Shown in pieces: positions 50,283-58,746 of a DNA stretch of 64,000 bases (its first letter is position 1; each line of letters begins with the position of its first letter). The translations under genes and the position numbers were made by a program. Source of the DNA: Candidatus Syntrophocurvum alkaliphilum (GTDB lineage Bacteria; Bacillota; Syntrophomonadia; Syntrophomonadales; Syntrophomonadaceae). The stretch spans positions 1,172,001-1,236,000 of the forward strand of contig NZ_CP046457.1 of assembly GCF_009734445.1 (NCBI RefSeq), in the 5' to 3' direction. Under the pieces are notes generated by a model. That model saw only the letters and a list, made by a program, of their open reading frames with translations. It searched no databases and was not told the origin of the DNA.

Positions 50283-50959
50283 ACAATTTCTCCATTATCT
50301 AATTGACAAAACTTATAATCTTCTATTTTATTATTTTTTTTAAAGGAAATATCTTTGCCAGAGGTTTCATATATAACACTACAGGTTTTCCCAAATGTTC
50401 TATTACCTAAGTATTCGTAATGTAACCCTCCTACCCTTGCATATTGCATATTTTCATTTGGATATAGTTTTTCTATAGCATTTATAGGAATGACAGTTGC
50501 ACAATTAATTTTGTCATTTACATGACTTTTCAATTCCTCAGCATTGTAGGTTCCTACATATTTAGGAAAGCATAGAGCAAAGGCACTTCCTAAATATGTC
50601 TGATAATGACTCCAAGAGTTTTGTAAATAGTGCTTTAGTTTATCTAAATGCTCACCATACCAGTAAATTCTATAGTATGGTTCTACTAATAACTCTATAC
50701 TGGTGGGACGATTAAAGTCACCACTGCCCATCCAACCTTTACCTAACATAGAAAGCTGTTGCACACTTTTACGAACTGGACTCATAACCCTTATACCAAC
50801 TTGAGCTTTTCCATAATAATCTGGTAAACCTATTATTGAGCCTGCTAATCCTCTTACAGTAGTTGGAGGTATAAAGGGGTAAGTAGCATGGGTATTCATG
50901 GTATCTGGCATTCTAAAATGAGCTATACTACTTTTTAAATCAAAAACTAATATTTCCAC
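50270..50959 (-). CDS. cas5: Cas5 (type I-B Cascade)
   Basis: The 229-residue protein begins MEILVFDLKSSIAHFRMPDT, followed by YPFIPPTTVRGLAGSIIGLP, the Cas5 N-terminal RAMP strand and glycine-rich motif. Cas5 holds the 5' tag of crRNA and contacts Cas8 and Cas7. It lies 22 bases after cas7 and overlaps cas3. The family is Cas5h/Cas5b-like. Confidence 0.93.
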   Translation of the reverse strand: MEILVFDLKSSIAHFRMPDTMNTHATYPFIPPTTVRGLAGSIIGLPDYYGKAQVGIRVMSPVRKSVQQLSMLGKGWMGSGDFNRPTSIELLVEPYYRIYWYGEHLDKLKHYLQNSWSHYQTYLGSAFALCFPKYVGTYNAEELKSHVNDKINCATVIPINAIEKLYPNENMQYARVGGLHYEYLGNRTFGKTCSVIYETSGKDISFKKNNKIEDYKFCQLDNGEIVCLW

Positions 50960-50981
50960 TTTTTCACCCCATTCAAATAGC

Positions 50982-51926
50982 CTACCATGGTTTTTGTAAT
51001 GTTCCTTCTATATTACCTATGGTTTTTATCCTATTGTCTATCCAGTATCTTACATTTTTTATTTTATCTATATTGGATTTTATGGTTTGTTCTAATACCT
51101 GTAAATCTAAGCATATATCTTCTAAACTATTGGGAGTTTTTTCATCGGTATTATGTACTAGTTTTACACCTTCCTCTAGGTATCCGATTCTAAACATAGG
51201 ATCATTATATTCTATGTGTAATAGGAATAATGGTTGTTGTATTCCTCGACCTCTAGCCTGTCTATGTTTTGTGCCATTCCATAAACCTTCTAGCAATAAA
51301 TCTACATCCTCAGGTTTCATTTTGCTTTCCTTAGCTATATTAGCATTTATTATTGCTGGTACTGCAAATACAGCAAAAGGCACGATATAACTTGTCCAGA
51401 TAGTACCTTGACCTACTTCTTTTGTTTCTGCTCCTTCAGCGGTATTTTTTATGTCACTAGATGGCATTACTACTGTGCCTTGTATATATTGACTTTCTAC
51501 TGGATGCATAGAGTGTGCCCAGCCAAATTGAACTGGTCCAGTTAGTTTAAAGGTTTCTTTTTTAACACTATATACAATCCCAAATGTTCTAACATCAAAT
51601 GCGTTATCTGTTAATACTTCTTGCATTTTGGCACTTTTATGTTCAGACTTTTTTTTAATTTCTTCGGCTAGACTTGATCTACCTAAAAGTTTTCCTTCTG
51701 GAGTTCTTTCTTCTCTAACAAATATATAATTAGTTTTTCCTCCATCAGGATATTTAGCAGCTACATAGTCTCTTATGTCTCTTTTTATGCTTACATCAGA
51801 TAAAGATATTCTGCCATCTTCTTCCCCAAATATCCTCCTAGCATTAGAGTCATTTAAAGGGTCACGATTAGGTATGCCATCTTTTACACTTTTTACAAAA
51901 AGTATTTCACCACTATTTATCATCAC
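50982..51926 (-). CDS. cas7: Cas7 backbone subunit (Csh2-type, I-B)
   Basis: The 314-residue protein starts after AAGGAGG. It has LFVKSVKDGIPNRDPLNDSN, RRIFGEEDGRISLSDVSIKR, FDVRTFGIVYS and FGWAHSMHPVESQYIQGTV. This is the Csh2/Cas7b pattern, with the D-x-R region that binds crRNA and the palm beta strands. Several copies coat the crRNA guide. It overlaps cas8b by 14 bases. Confidence 0.95.
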   Translation of the reverse strand: MMINSGEILFVKSVKDGIPNRDPLNDSNARRIFGEEDGRISLSDVSIKRDIRDYVAAKYPDGGKTNYIFVREERTPEGKLLGRSSLAEEIKKKSEHKSAKMQEVLTDNAFDVRTFGIVYSVKKETFKLTGPVQFGWAHSMHPVESQYIQGTVVMPSSDIKNTAEGAETKEVGQGTIWTSYIVPFAVFAVPAIINANIAKESKMKPEDVDLLLEGLWNGTKHRQARGRGIQQPLFLLHIEYNDPMFRIGYLEEGVKLVHNTDEKTPNSLEDICLDLQVLEQTIKSNIDKIKNVRYWIDNRIKTIGNIEGTLQKPW

Positions 51927-54003
51927 CGTTTACCTCCTTATTATCTTGGTTTCCTTTCTTTTTTCGCCCCATTGAATAACCTGCCCAAAATGCACACATA
52001 AAACGATCTTTGTCTTTTTTTATTTCATTTTCAAAATCAGGGTAATTCATAGATATAACTGCGGCTCTTTTGAGTAAATCATTACTAACCTCAAGATTTA
52101 ATCTAGCAACATATTCCTCCATCTTGCCTAGTGCTTTTGTTCTAATGGCTTCAGGAGTTAAACTACTACCGTAGTTTAATACCCTATGTTGTATAAAGTC
52201 TTTTTCGTGGTTTTGCATATAATATATGCTAGAAAATCTTTGTACTATTTGACCTGCAGCAAACCCTAATTCATCTATAGTAGTAAAATCCATTTCTTCA
52301 ACTGGAGTATCAAAACTTAATTTTATTAATTCATTAATGTTTTTCACTTCTAATATCCCCCCTTGCTTCTTTGAAATTTCTTTATTATAACGATTTAATA
52401 GAGTGTAGATACTAAAATAGTCTATGGCTTCTTTTTGTAAATTAAATATAGAGGTTGGTAACCTACTTGCTTCTTCTGTCATTTTTAATGCTGTATGACG
52501 AAAAAACATTTTATCATCTACCGGGAGTTTTTTAAGCATTTTTTCCATTATTGACCATAGATAAGCTGCTCCATAAGCTGTTGATATTAAATATGGCAGA
52601 CTAGATATTTGTTGCTTTTTATAAAGCACACCATTTTCACTTAATAAAGTGTACTTTAACATGTTTTCTTCCATATTTTCTCTGATTTCGTCAATTATAG
52701 AACCAATGCTTTCTATTGTAGTAGGCATAATATCTTCTATAATGGCTCTTAGATGGATATTTAGTTTTCCAGGTTCACCCGAAAAGTAGATAAGATATAG
52801 TCTCCACTCCTCGTTTAAACATTGTTCGGGTATTCTAGATACAAAACCAGTGATATTGTCTAAATGTTTTACTGCTATGTTTTTATTTGGGGTGTTAATA
52901 GAGCTATCCATAGAAACCTGTAATGCTGTAATCCAATCATGTATTTCATCATTATCATTTATTTGTTTATCTAGTAAAGGTAGGGCTAATATGCTCCCAT
53001 ATATATCCGCAATATCAGATTTTTTGCCATGTTTTACTTTTGCTACAGGAGCAAAAAGCTCTTTAGTTAAGTTCTTATCTACTAAATGCGCTAGTTTGGC
53101 AAAAATGTTTGCTCCTATACTCAAACTAGAATAACATTCCTGACAAAGTGCCATACTATTAATTAAGCTTTTTTCATTACCATAGCTTAATGGAGCCTCC
53201 CAAGTTGTAGGTATCCAGTAAAGTGCTTTGTTATATGCCGAAACTACTTCATTTTTTTTATCACAGATTGTGCATATTCCTTTTTCTTTAAATCCACCTT
53301 CCCTACCTTCGGTAAATTTTGAGTCCCAGAATTTATCCAGAATTTTAGCTGTGTCTGCTATTATGTAGATATTTTCATCTGTAGCACTTTCTCCTATCAG
53401 CACCTCATTATTAGCACATTGTGAGGTTTCAGAATAACGATAAGGGCTATCTTCATTGTCAATATATATAATTGCCATTAGTCCAAGTTGTTTTTTATCT
53501 AAAAAGCCATTAATACCTATTAAACTCTCTTGTAGTTTTTTAGCTATAGTCTCTACCACGTCATTGTCTAATTCTAAAGATATGGTTTTTTTTAAACGAC
53601 CATTAAGAAATGATTCTATATGTGTTTTGTCTTCTATAAAGTTTTTAAAATGAGTTTCATATATTAGGTAGTTTGGAACTGCATATCTTCCCTGAGCATG
53701 TAATGGATTTCCTCCACTAGGTATGATAAAAGGAAAAGAAAGTGATTGTTCTATATCGGGCATAAAAACCTCTTTATTTTTGGTTCCTTTAGTATAGTTA
53801 CCACATTCTTTTTTAGGCCATATACTAACTTTAGAATTAGTAGACCTTTTATCAATTTCTATGATTATTAGATTTGTTAAAAAATTTCTAGCATTAGGAC
53901 TAGCATTATCAGTTATTAGTTCTAAAATTTTAACATTTGGTATAGTCGATTTTTTAATGTAGTCGCCTATTCTAATGAAGTTTTGAAATAATATAGCTTT
54001 CAC
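51913..54003 (-). CDS. cas8b: Cas8b large subunit (Csh1-type)
   Basis: The 696-residue protein begins MKAILFQNFIRIGDYIKKST. It contains FPFIIPSGGNPLHAQGRYAV, a zinc-finger-like pair KGICTICDKKNEVVS and ALCQECYSSLSIGANIF, and a helical C-terminus with FMCAFWAGYSMGRKKKGNQD. This is Cas8b1/Csh1 of type I-B. It recognises the PAM and recruits Cas3. It lies between cas6 (27-base gap) and cas7 (overlap). Confidence 0.9.
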   Translation of the reverse strand: MKAILFQNFIRIGDYIKKSTIPNVKILELITDNASPNARNFLTNLIIIEIDKRSTNSKVSIWPKKECGNYTKGTKNKEVFMPDIEQSLSFPFIIPSGGNPLHAQGRYAVPNYLIYETHFKNFIEDKTHIESFLNGRLKKTISLELDNDVVETIAKKLQESLIGINGFLDKKQLGLMAIIYIDNEDSPYRYSETSQCANNEVLIGESATDENIYIIADTAKILDKFWDSKFTEGREGGFKEKGICTICDKKNEVVSAYNKALYWIPTTWEAPLSYGNEKSLINSMALCQECYSSLSIGANIFAKLAHLVDKNLTKELFAPVAKVKHGKKSDIADIYGSILALPLLDKQINDNDEIHDWITALQVSMDSSINTPNKNIAVKHLDNITGFVSRIPEQCLNEEWRLYLIYFSGEPGKLNIHLRAIIEDIMPTTIESIGSIIDEIRENMEENMLKYTLLSENGVLYKKQQISSLPYLISTAYGAAYLWSIMEKMLKKLPVDDKMFFRHTALKMTEEASRLPTSIFNLQKEAIDYFSIYTLLNRYNKEISKKQGGILEVKNINELIKLSFDTPVEEMDFTTIDELGFAAGQIVQRFSSIYYMQNHEKDFIQHRVLNYGSSLTPEAIRTKALGKMEEYVARLNLEVSNDLLKRAAVISMNYPDFENEIKKDKDRFMCAFWAGYSMGRKKKGNQDNKEVNGDDK

Positions 54004-54029
54004 CTCCTGACTAATAGTATTTTTTTCTC

Positions 54030-54773
54030 TTAATTAATCTCTTCCCAACATCCAAATCCTTGTGAGTTTTTGGAGCCTAATCCTGTAGAGTAAGATAGTT
54101 GTATTAGTTCTGGATTACCTGTTAGTTTAAATAATCCATCATAGCCTATTATTACTGTGTTTTTATACGTTATAATCTTTTTAAACTTTTTTTCTTGATT
54201 GCCATTAGGAATAATATTAAAGTTTTTATCTTCTGGCTCTACACCATTTATAGCTTTATATTTGTTTATAAGGTTTTGTCTTATTATTTCAACACCTTGC
54301 TGATTCCATGGTGAATAATATTCAGTTTTTTTGTTGTTTTCATTGTTAAGAGTTGTGTAAGCTACCATTGGTGAAATCATTTTCACTTTTTTTTCTGCTG
54401 AAAATTGTGGTGTACGATGTACATTTATAGTGCTTACCTCTAATAGGTTATTTCCTAACCAACTATCATCTTTACGCATTAAAGTTTCAGCTAAATCAGT
54501 TATAAATTGCTCTACTGCGGAAGAAACAATTAATTTTACTGGTGATTTAAAACTAATAATGCCTTTTTCGGGATTAATCCTAAATGTCCCCATTAGACGT
54601 GAAAATGTAAAAAGCTTAAATTTTTTCTGTTCTAATTCATATCCTTTTTCATGGATAAAAGCACTATAGTCTTTATCACTTAAATTGTTGTAAAGGTATG
54701 CCTGTAAAAAATAGTTATAATGCAAAGGTAATATAATGTCACGCTTAGAATTAAATTCGATACTTATTCTCAA
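54030..54773 (-). CDS. cas6: Cas6 crRNA endoribonuclease
   Basis: The 247-residue protein has LHYNYFLQAYLYNNLSDKDY, FTFSRLMGTFRINPEKGIIS and, at the C-terminus, YSTGLGSKNSQGFGCWE. The last is the glycine-rich loop of Cas6. A His near residue 18 and Tyr residues could form the active site. Cas6 cuts the repeat to leave the 8-base ATTGAAAC tag. It is the only Cas6 in the window, so it probably serves both the type I-B and III-D complexes. It is the first gene of the I-B operon, behind a sigma-H-like promoter. Confidence 0.92.
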   Translation of the reverse strand: MRISIEFNSKRDIILPLHYNYFLQAYLYNNLSDKDYSAFIHEKGYELEQKKFKLFTFSRLMGTFRINPEKGIISFKSPVKLIVSSAVEQFITDLAETLMRKDDSWLGNNLLEVSTINVHRTPQFSAEKKVKMISPMVAYTTLNNENNKKTEYYSPWNQQGVEIIRQNLINKYKAINGVEPEDKNFNIIPNGNQEKKFKKIITYKNTVIIGYDGLFKLTGNPELIQLSYSTGLGSKNSQGFGCWEEIN

Positions 54774-54809
54774 AAAATCACCCTCTTTACCTTGGTTAAT
54801 ATTTCCAAG

Positions 54810-54835
54810 TTTCTACAAAATACACCCTAAATCCT
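54810..54835 (-). promoter_or_regulatory. sigma-H-like promoter of the I-B operon
   Basis: The minus strand reads AGGATTT (54829-54835), 15 bases, then GAAA in the -10 position (consensus GAAT). It would place the transcript start about 25-30 bases before cas6. A near-identical copy upstream of the second WYL gene has a perfect GAAT. Confidence 0.5.
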
Positions 54836-54884
54836 GCCATTGTTTTATAAATATGAGTATATAATCTTAGGACTAAGTTTTATA

Positions 54885-54901
54885 GGTCAAAAGTATTACG
54901 A
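54885..54901. promoter_or_regulatory. recurrent 17-base locus motif, copy 4
   Basis: GGTCAAAAGTATTACGA lies about 50 bases upstream of the sigma-H-like promoter of cas6, a position suited to an activator or repressor. Confidence 0.5.
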
Positions 54902-54911
54902 TAGTCAGAAA

Positions 54912-54949
54912 TATAAAAAAACCTCTATTAAAATATTTTTAATAGAGGT
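54912..54949 (-). terminator. terminator of array 4 transcript
   Basis: ACCTCTATTAAAA and TTTTAATAGAGGT pair, and the minus strand continues with seven T. It ends array 4 transcription before the cas6 promoter. Confidence 0.8.
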
Positions 54950-55245
54950 CAATTCCTTATAGGTACGCTAAAAACAGGCCTTCAGACTTCCCTGTGTTGG
55001 ATATAGCCAAGTTTCAATTCCTTATAGGTACGCTAAAAACTCAAAGGGTTTATAGATTTCTATGATCCAGACAACGGGAGTTTCAATTCCTTATAGGTAC
55101 GCTAAAAACATTAACGAGCACGCACAAGAAGATCATGTTGATTTCAGTTTCAATTCCTTATAGGTACGCTAAAAACTGATAATGAATGGGTGTTCGAAGT
55201 CTTTGAGGATTTCGGGTTTCAATTCCTTATAGGTACGCTAAAAAC
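54946..55245 (-). CRISPR. CRISPR array 4: 5 repeats, 4 spacers
   Basis: Repeats start at 54946 (5' end degenerate, fused to the terminator stem), 55011, 55080, 55147 and 55216. It uses the same 30-bp repeat and the same orientation. The leader variant (CCACTGAAGGGTAG next to the repeat) differs from arrays 1-3 (CCACTAGGGTG) and is shared with array 5. Confidence 0.97.
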
Positions 55246-55401
55246 CCACTGAAGGGTAGAAAAATACATGGTTTTAGCATTTTTGCTTTTCCATGTTAAT
55301 TTATTCTAATATTTATCTTTTTCTTTGTAAAGCCCTATATTACAAGATTTTTATTTGTCGTCGACCTCCGGGGTTTTTTACATCACTGTAGGTCGACGAC
55401 A
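55246..55401 (-). promoter_or_regulatory. leader and promoter of array 4
   Basis: TTTACA (55326-55331), 17 bases, TAGAAT (55303-55308) on the minus strand. The leader hairpin (55356-55401) has compensating-type changes: arms TGTCGTCGACCT and AGGTCGACGACA gain a T-A pair where the other copies have C-A. Confidence 0.8.
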
Positions 55402-55408
55402 TTTATTA

Positions 55409-56704
55409 TTAGTTATTTAATAAATATATCATTTCCTTAAATTCTTCTTTTATCTCCTGTCGCAGTTTAGAAGGGGCTATGACTTCTGCTCTATGTCCAA
55501 AGCTTCTTATCCATGGTTTTATTTCTCTAAACCCATTAACTGTTATTTTATAATCAAAATAACCTTCATTTTCATTATATATTTCTCCCCATCGGCCTTG
55601 AGTTATAACTCGTTCTTTTAAAAAGTTATTATTCCCTTTGATGTCATCATGATAAAAACGAATATGTATTTCACAGTTTAATCCTGTTTCTAAAATCCAA
55701 CTATTAGTCAAGTCATTATCTATAGTATTTTGTAGTGATAAAAACTCGCTTTCATCTATTGTGTTTTCACCTATTTCTATATCATGTATTCGATCTAATC
55801 GCAGTCTTTGCATTTCACCTGTAGATTTGTTTTGTGCTAATAAGTACCATCTACCATAACTACAATCAAAGATCAATTTTAAGGGATATAAATTATATTT
55901 TTTATATTTTCTATTATTCTGGTTACTGCTACTACTACAATAAGCTATTGGCATATGTGATGGAAAATAGGATACAATAGTATTTTTCCTTTCGCTTATT
56001 GCCTGACTTAGTATATGAGAGCAGTCTTCATCTAATATTCGGCTTAACATAAAGTATCGATGTAATGCTACAGGCGAATATTTGATACTGTGCTTATTTG
56101 ATAAATAACTATCTAAATTATTTAATAACATATATCCTAATACTGAAAAAGGCAAGTAATGAATACAAAAGTATATGTAATCGCACAAATGTACTATTTC
56201 ATCTTCACTTAGGTTATCAATTAAGTCATTATTTAATGAATAGACTAATCTCCGATTATTTTTACTAGTGGATATAACTTTTAAGTCTATTAAATATTTT
56301 ATATATCGACGTAGTGTTTTTTCGTCTATTTCATCTTTTTCGCTTAATAAATCTAAAATATTATTAAGCGTTAATTTTTCATGATTGAGAATTTTTATTA
56401 TTTCTTCATATCGGCTTTTTTCTTTTTCTTTTATACTTTTCAAACAAAAAAGCTGGCTAAGAACAAAAACAGGACTATTTTTATAGTAATCATTATATAT
56501 CCCCTTAAAAACTTCTCTATTTCTAATGTCTATGGCTATTTCCTCATCCATTTTTTTTGCATCACTTATTTGATACATTGCTTTGTCTACCATATCAATA
56601 GATATTCCTAATCTATCAGCTAATTGTTTTCTATTGAATCCTCCCCTAAATAAATATAGGAATCGTATTAGCTCTTTTTCTAGTTTAAATTTTTCTACTG
56701 GCAT
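55409..56704 (-). CDS. WYL-domain transcription regulator of the CRISPR locus (2)
   Basis: The 431-residue protein starts at ATG 56704 after GGGAAGGG; an upstream GTG at 56746 is also possible and fits the promoter. Residues about 1-80 form a winged-helix-like region (FLYLFRGGFNRKQLADRLG). A WYL domain at about 265-345 has YNLYPLKLIFDCSYGRWYLL, and the C-terminal WCX part has INGFREIKPWIR-type sequence VNGFREIKPWIRSFGHRAEV. Such YafY-type regulators control cas and defence operons on ligand binding. The gene lies between arrays 4 and 5, and its promoter region is a near copy of the cas6 promoter region. It is therefore probably autoregulated and co-regulated with the I-B operon. Confidence 0.85.
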   Translation of the reverse strand: MPVEKFKLEKELIRFLYLFRGGFNRKQLADRLGISIDMVDKAMYQISDAKKMDEEIAIDIRNREVFKGIYNDYYKNSPVFVLSQLFCLKSIKEKEKSRYEEIIKILNHEKLTLNNILDLLSEKDEIDEKTLRRYIKYLIDLKVISTSKNNRRLVYSLNNDLIDNLSEDEIVHLCDYIYFCIHYLPFSVLGYMLLNNLDSYLSNKHSIKYSPVALHRYFMLSRILDEDCSHILSQAISERKNTIVSYFPSHMPIAYCSSSSNQNNRKYKKYNLYPLKLIFDCSYGRWYLLAQNKSTGEMQRLRLDRIHDIEIGENTIDESEFLSLQNTIDNDLTNSWILETGLNCEIHIRFYHDDIKGNNNFLKERVITQGRWGEIYNENEGYFDYKITVNGFREIKPWIRSFGHRAEVIAPSKLRQEIKEEFKEMIYLLNN

Positions 56705-56783
56705 ACATATAACCCTTCCCTTTTTTCGCCAATTAGGTAATGGCACATACTTTCACCCACTTTTTTTGGTTATTATTTCCACC

Positions 56784-56808
56784 ATTCTACAATAAACCCC
56801 TAAATCCT
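56784..56808 (-). promoter_or_regulatory. sigma-H-like promoter of the second WYL gene
   Basis: AGGATTT (56802-56808), 14 bases, GAAT (56784-56787) on the minus strand match the sigma-H consensus and spacing. Confidence 0.6.
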
Positions 56809-56857
56809 GCCAGTGTTTTGTAAATATGAGTATATAATCATAGGACTAAGTTTTATA

Positions 56858-56875
56858 GGTCCAAAAGTATTACGA
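56858..56875. promoter_or_regulatory. recurrent 17-base locus motif, copy 5
   Basis: GGTCCAAAAGTATTACGA (one extra base) lies 50 bases upstream of the sigma-H-like promoter of the WYL gene. Confidence 0.5.
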
Positions 56876-56885
56876 TAGTCAGAAA

Positions 56886-56922
56886 AGTAAAAAACCTCTA
56901 TTAAAAATAACTTAATAGAGGT
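56886..56922 (-). terminator. terminator of array 5 transcript
   Basis: ACCTCTATTAA and TTAATAGAGGT pair around a short loop, with a T-run on the minus strand. It is the duplicate of the terminator at 54912. Confidence 0.75.
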
Positions 56923-57479
56923 CAATTCCTTATAGGTACGCTAAAAACATGGGTTCTACATGGACCCTGAGTTGATAAAGAAAAAGGTTTCAATTCCTTA
57001 TAGGTACGCTAAAAACCACCGATCATTATAGCGAGGATAGTTAGTCCGATTGGGTTTCAATTCCTTATAGGTACGCTAAAAACAAGGAGTACATCAAAGA
57101 CAATTACAAATGCCATGAGTGGTTTCAATTCCTTATAGGTACGCTAAAAACCTAACTTCAATATGTCACCCTTTTCCAGAAAATAGTTTCAATTCCTTAT
57201 AGGTACGCTAAAAACCGCAGGTATGGTTGTGCCGACATATAAGAAGTTCCGTTTCAATTCCTTATAGGTACGCTAAAAACATAGTCCTAGTCTGTAAGGG
57301 TTGTCCTGTATGGGTGAGTTTCAATTCCTTATAGGTACGCTAAAAACCAAATAAAATAAGAGGATATGAATATACCCTCTTATGTTTCAATTCCTTATAG
57401 GTACGCTAAAAACACTTAAGTCAAAAGAGTGTTTGGTTTATTGAAGAAGGTTTCAATTCCTTATAGGTACGCTAAAAAC
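56919..57479 (-). CRISPR. CRISPR array 5: 9 repeats, 8 spacers
   Basis: Repeats start at 56919 (5' end degenerate), 56987, 57054, 57122, 57186, 57251, 57318, 57384 and 57450. The repeat, orientation and leader type match array 4. None of its spacers is shared with the other arrays by eye. One spacer (57348-57383) contains AAGAGG and CCTCTT and could form a hairpin in the crRNA precursor. Confidence 0.97.
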
Positions 57480-57636
57480 CCACTGAAGGGTAGAAAAATA
57501 CATGGTTTTAGCTTTTTTGCTTTTCCATGTTAATTTATTCTAATATTTATCTTTTTCTTTGTAAAGCCCTATATTATAAGATTTTTATTTGTCGTCGACC
57601 CCCGGGTTTTTTTACACTACTGGAGGTCGACGACAA
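57480..57636 (-). promoter_or_regulatory. leader and promoter of array 5
   Basis: TTTACA (57560-57565), 17 bases, TAGAAT (57537-57542) on the minus strand; leader hairpin 57589-57636. The block lies directly after the WYL relic. Confidence 0.8.
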
Positions 57637-57648
57637 TTATTATTAGTA

Positions 57649-57867
57649 ATTTAATAAATATATCATTTCCTTAAATTCTTCTTTTATTTCATTTCATAAG
57701 TTTAAAAGGAGCTATAACTTCTGCTCTGTGCCCAAAGCTTCTAATTAATGGTTTTATCTCTCTAAATCCATTAATTATTATTTTATAATCCAAATAATTT
57801 TCATTCTCTATATATTTCTCCCCCATCTATCTTGTGTGATTACTCGTTCTTTTAAAAGGGTATTGTT
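57649..57867 (-). pseudogene. degenerate 3' end of a second copy of the WYL regulator gene
   Basis: The reverse strand matches the last 70-75 codons of the WYL gene at 55409. It encodes segments like NYLDYKIIINGFREIKP and LIRSFGHRAEVIAPFKL, but with frameshifts and in-frame stops. It stands in the same place relative to array 5 as the intact gene does to array 4. It is therefore the remnant of a tandem duplication of the block promoter-array-leader-WYL. Confidence 0.85.
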
Positions 57868-57886
57868 TAAGTAGATATTTCCAAAA

Positions 57887-57926
57887 ACAACCAAGCTTTG
57901 TTATTAGTTATTAAACAAAGCTTGGT
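57887..57926 (-). terminator. terminator of the GGDEF gene
   Basis: CCAAGCTTTGTT (57891-57902) pairs with AACAAAGCTTGG (57914-57925), a 12-bp stem followed by TTGTTTTTGG on the minus strand. Confidence 0.8.
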
Positions 57927-57942
57927 AACAATCCTTGTATTT

Positions 57943-58713
57943 TTAGTTAATCTTTTGTTTATCTAAATACATTCTTTTATCAGCTAGTTGTAATAATTTT
58001 TCTATATCAACACTATCATCAGGATATGCAGATATACCAATACTCAAACTCAAATCAATATCGTGTGGCCAATTATAATTCGTTATGTTATTTTGCAACC
58101 TATGTTTGATTTTTAACGCTTCATCACTTGATGTATTAGGTAAAATTATAATAAATTCATCTCCACCATACCGGGCAATGATATCATTTTTACGACAATG
58201 GTATTTTAGATATTTAGCTACTTCATATAGAATTAAATCTCCTTGTAAATGACCAAACATATCGTTATATAATTTAAATTGATCTAGGTCTAAAAACATT
58301 ATACTTAAGTTGCAGTTTTCTTTACTGTTATGTTTTTTCATATTTTGTAGTATTTTTAATGCCTTATCTCGAGTGTATATCTTAGTAAGTGAATCATATG
58401 ATAACTTTTTTATTAAGACCCCTTTTTCTTGAAGTAAATATATATATATCAATAAAAATCCTATGGTTATTGATAAAGTAAATATGAGCTCACAATGTCT
58501 AGTTACATCAAGCATCACACTTGCTATTCCTGCTAATGTACCAATTATGAAAAAAATATATCCAATACTCTCTAAATAGCTACTTTTTTTATATGATTTA
58601 TATTTATCTCTATTACCCCAAAAATAACTAAATATTGCTACAATTAATAACAGTATTCTACTAACTAATAAAATAATTTTCACTCCCTCCTGTTTAAAAT
58701 AAGTTATTTGCAT
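57943..58713 (-). CDS. membrane GGDEF diguanylate cyclase
   Basis: The 256-residue protein has three or four membrane segments (about 11-30, 47-68, 73-92). A complete GGDEF domain follows, with SYDSLTKIYTRDKALKIL, IMFLDLDQFKLYNDMFGHLQ, the active-site RYGGDEFIIILPNTS and LSLSIGISAYPDDSVDIEKL. The intact GGDEF signature indicates cyclic-di-GMP synthesis. An AGGAGG lies inside the N-terminal frame close to a GTG, so the true start may be about nine codons downstream of 58713. It sits within the CRISPR locus, and a copy of the 17-base motif lies 34 bases upstream. It may be a bystander or a signalling gene under the same control. Confidence 0.85.
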   Translation of the reverse strand: MQITYFKQEGVKIILLVSRILLLIVAIFSYFWGNRDKYKSYKKSSYLESIGYIFFIIGTLAGIASVMLDVTRHCELIFTLSITIGFLLIYIYLLQEKGVLIKKLSYDSLTKIYTRDKALKILQNMKKHNSKENCNLSIMFLDLDQFKLYNDMFGHLQGDLILYEVAKYLKYHCRKNDIIARYGGDEFIIILPNTSSDEALKIKHRLQNNITNYNWPHDIDLSLSIGISAYPDDSVDIEKLLQLADKRMYLDKQKIN

Positions 58714-58746
58714 AGTTATTTTAAAGTTAATAGGATTTTTAAAACA

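Noticed and set aside
57348-57383. Spacer hairpin as a functional terminator inside array 5
   Set aside because: A single spacer with a short stem is expected by chance among 38 spacers, and no T-run follows on the transcribed strand.
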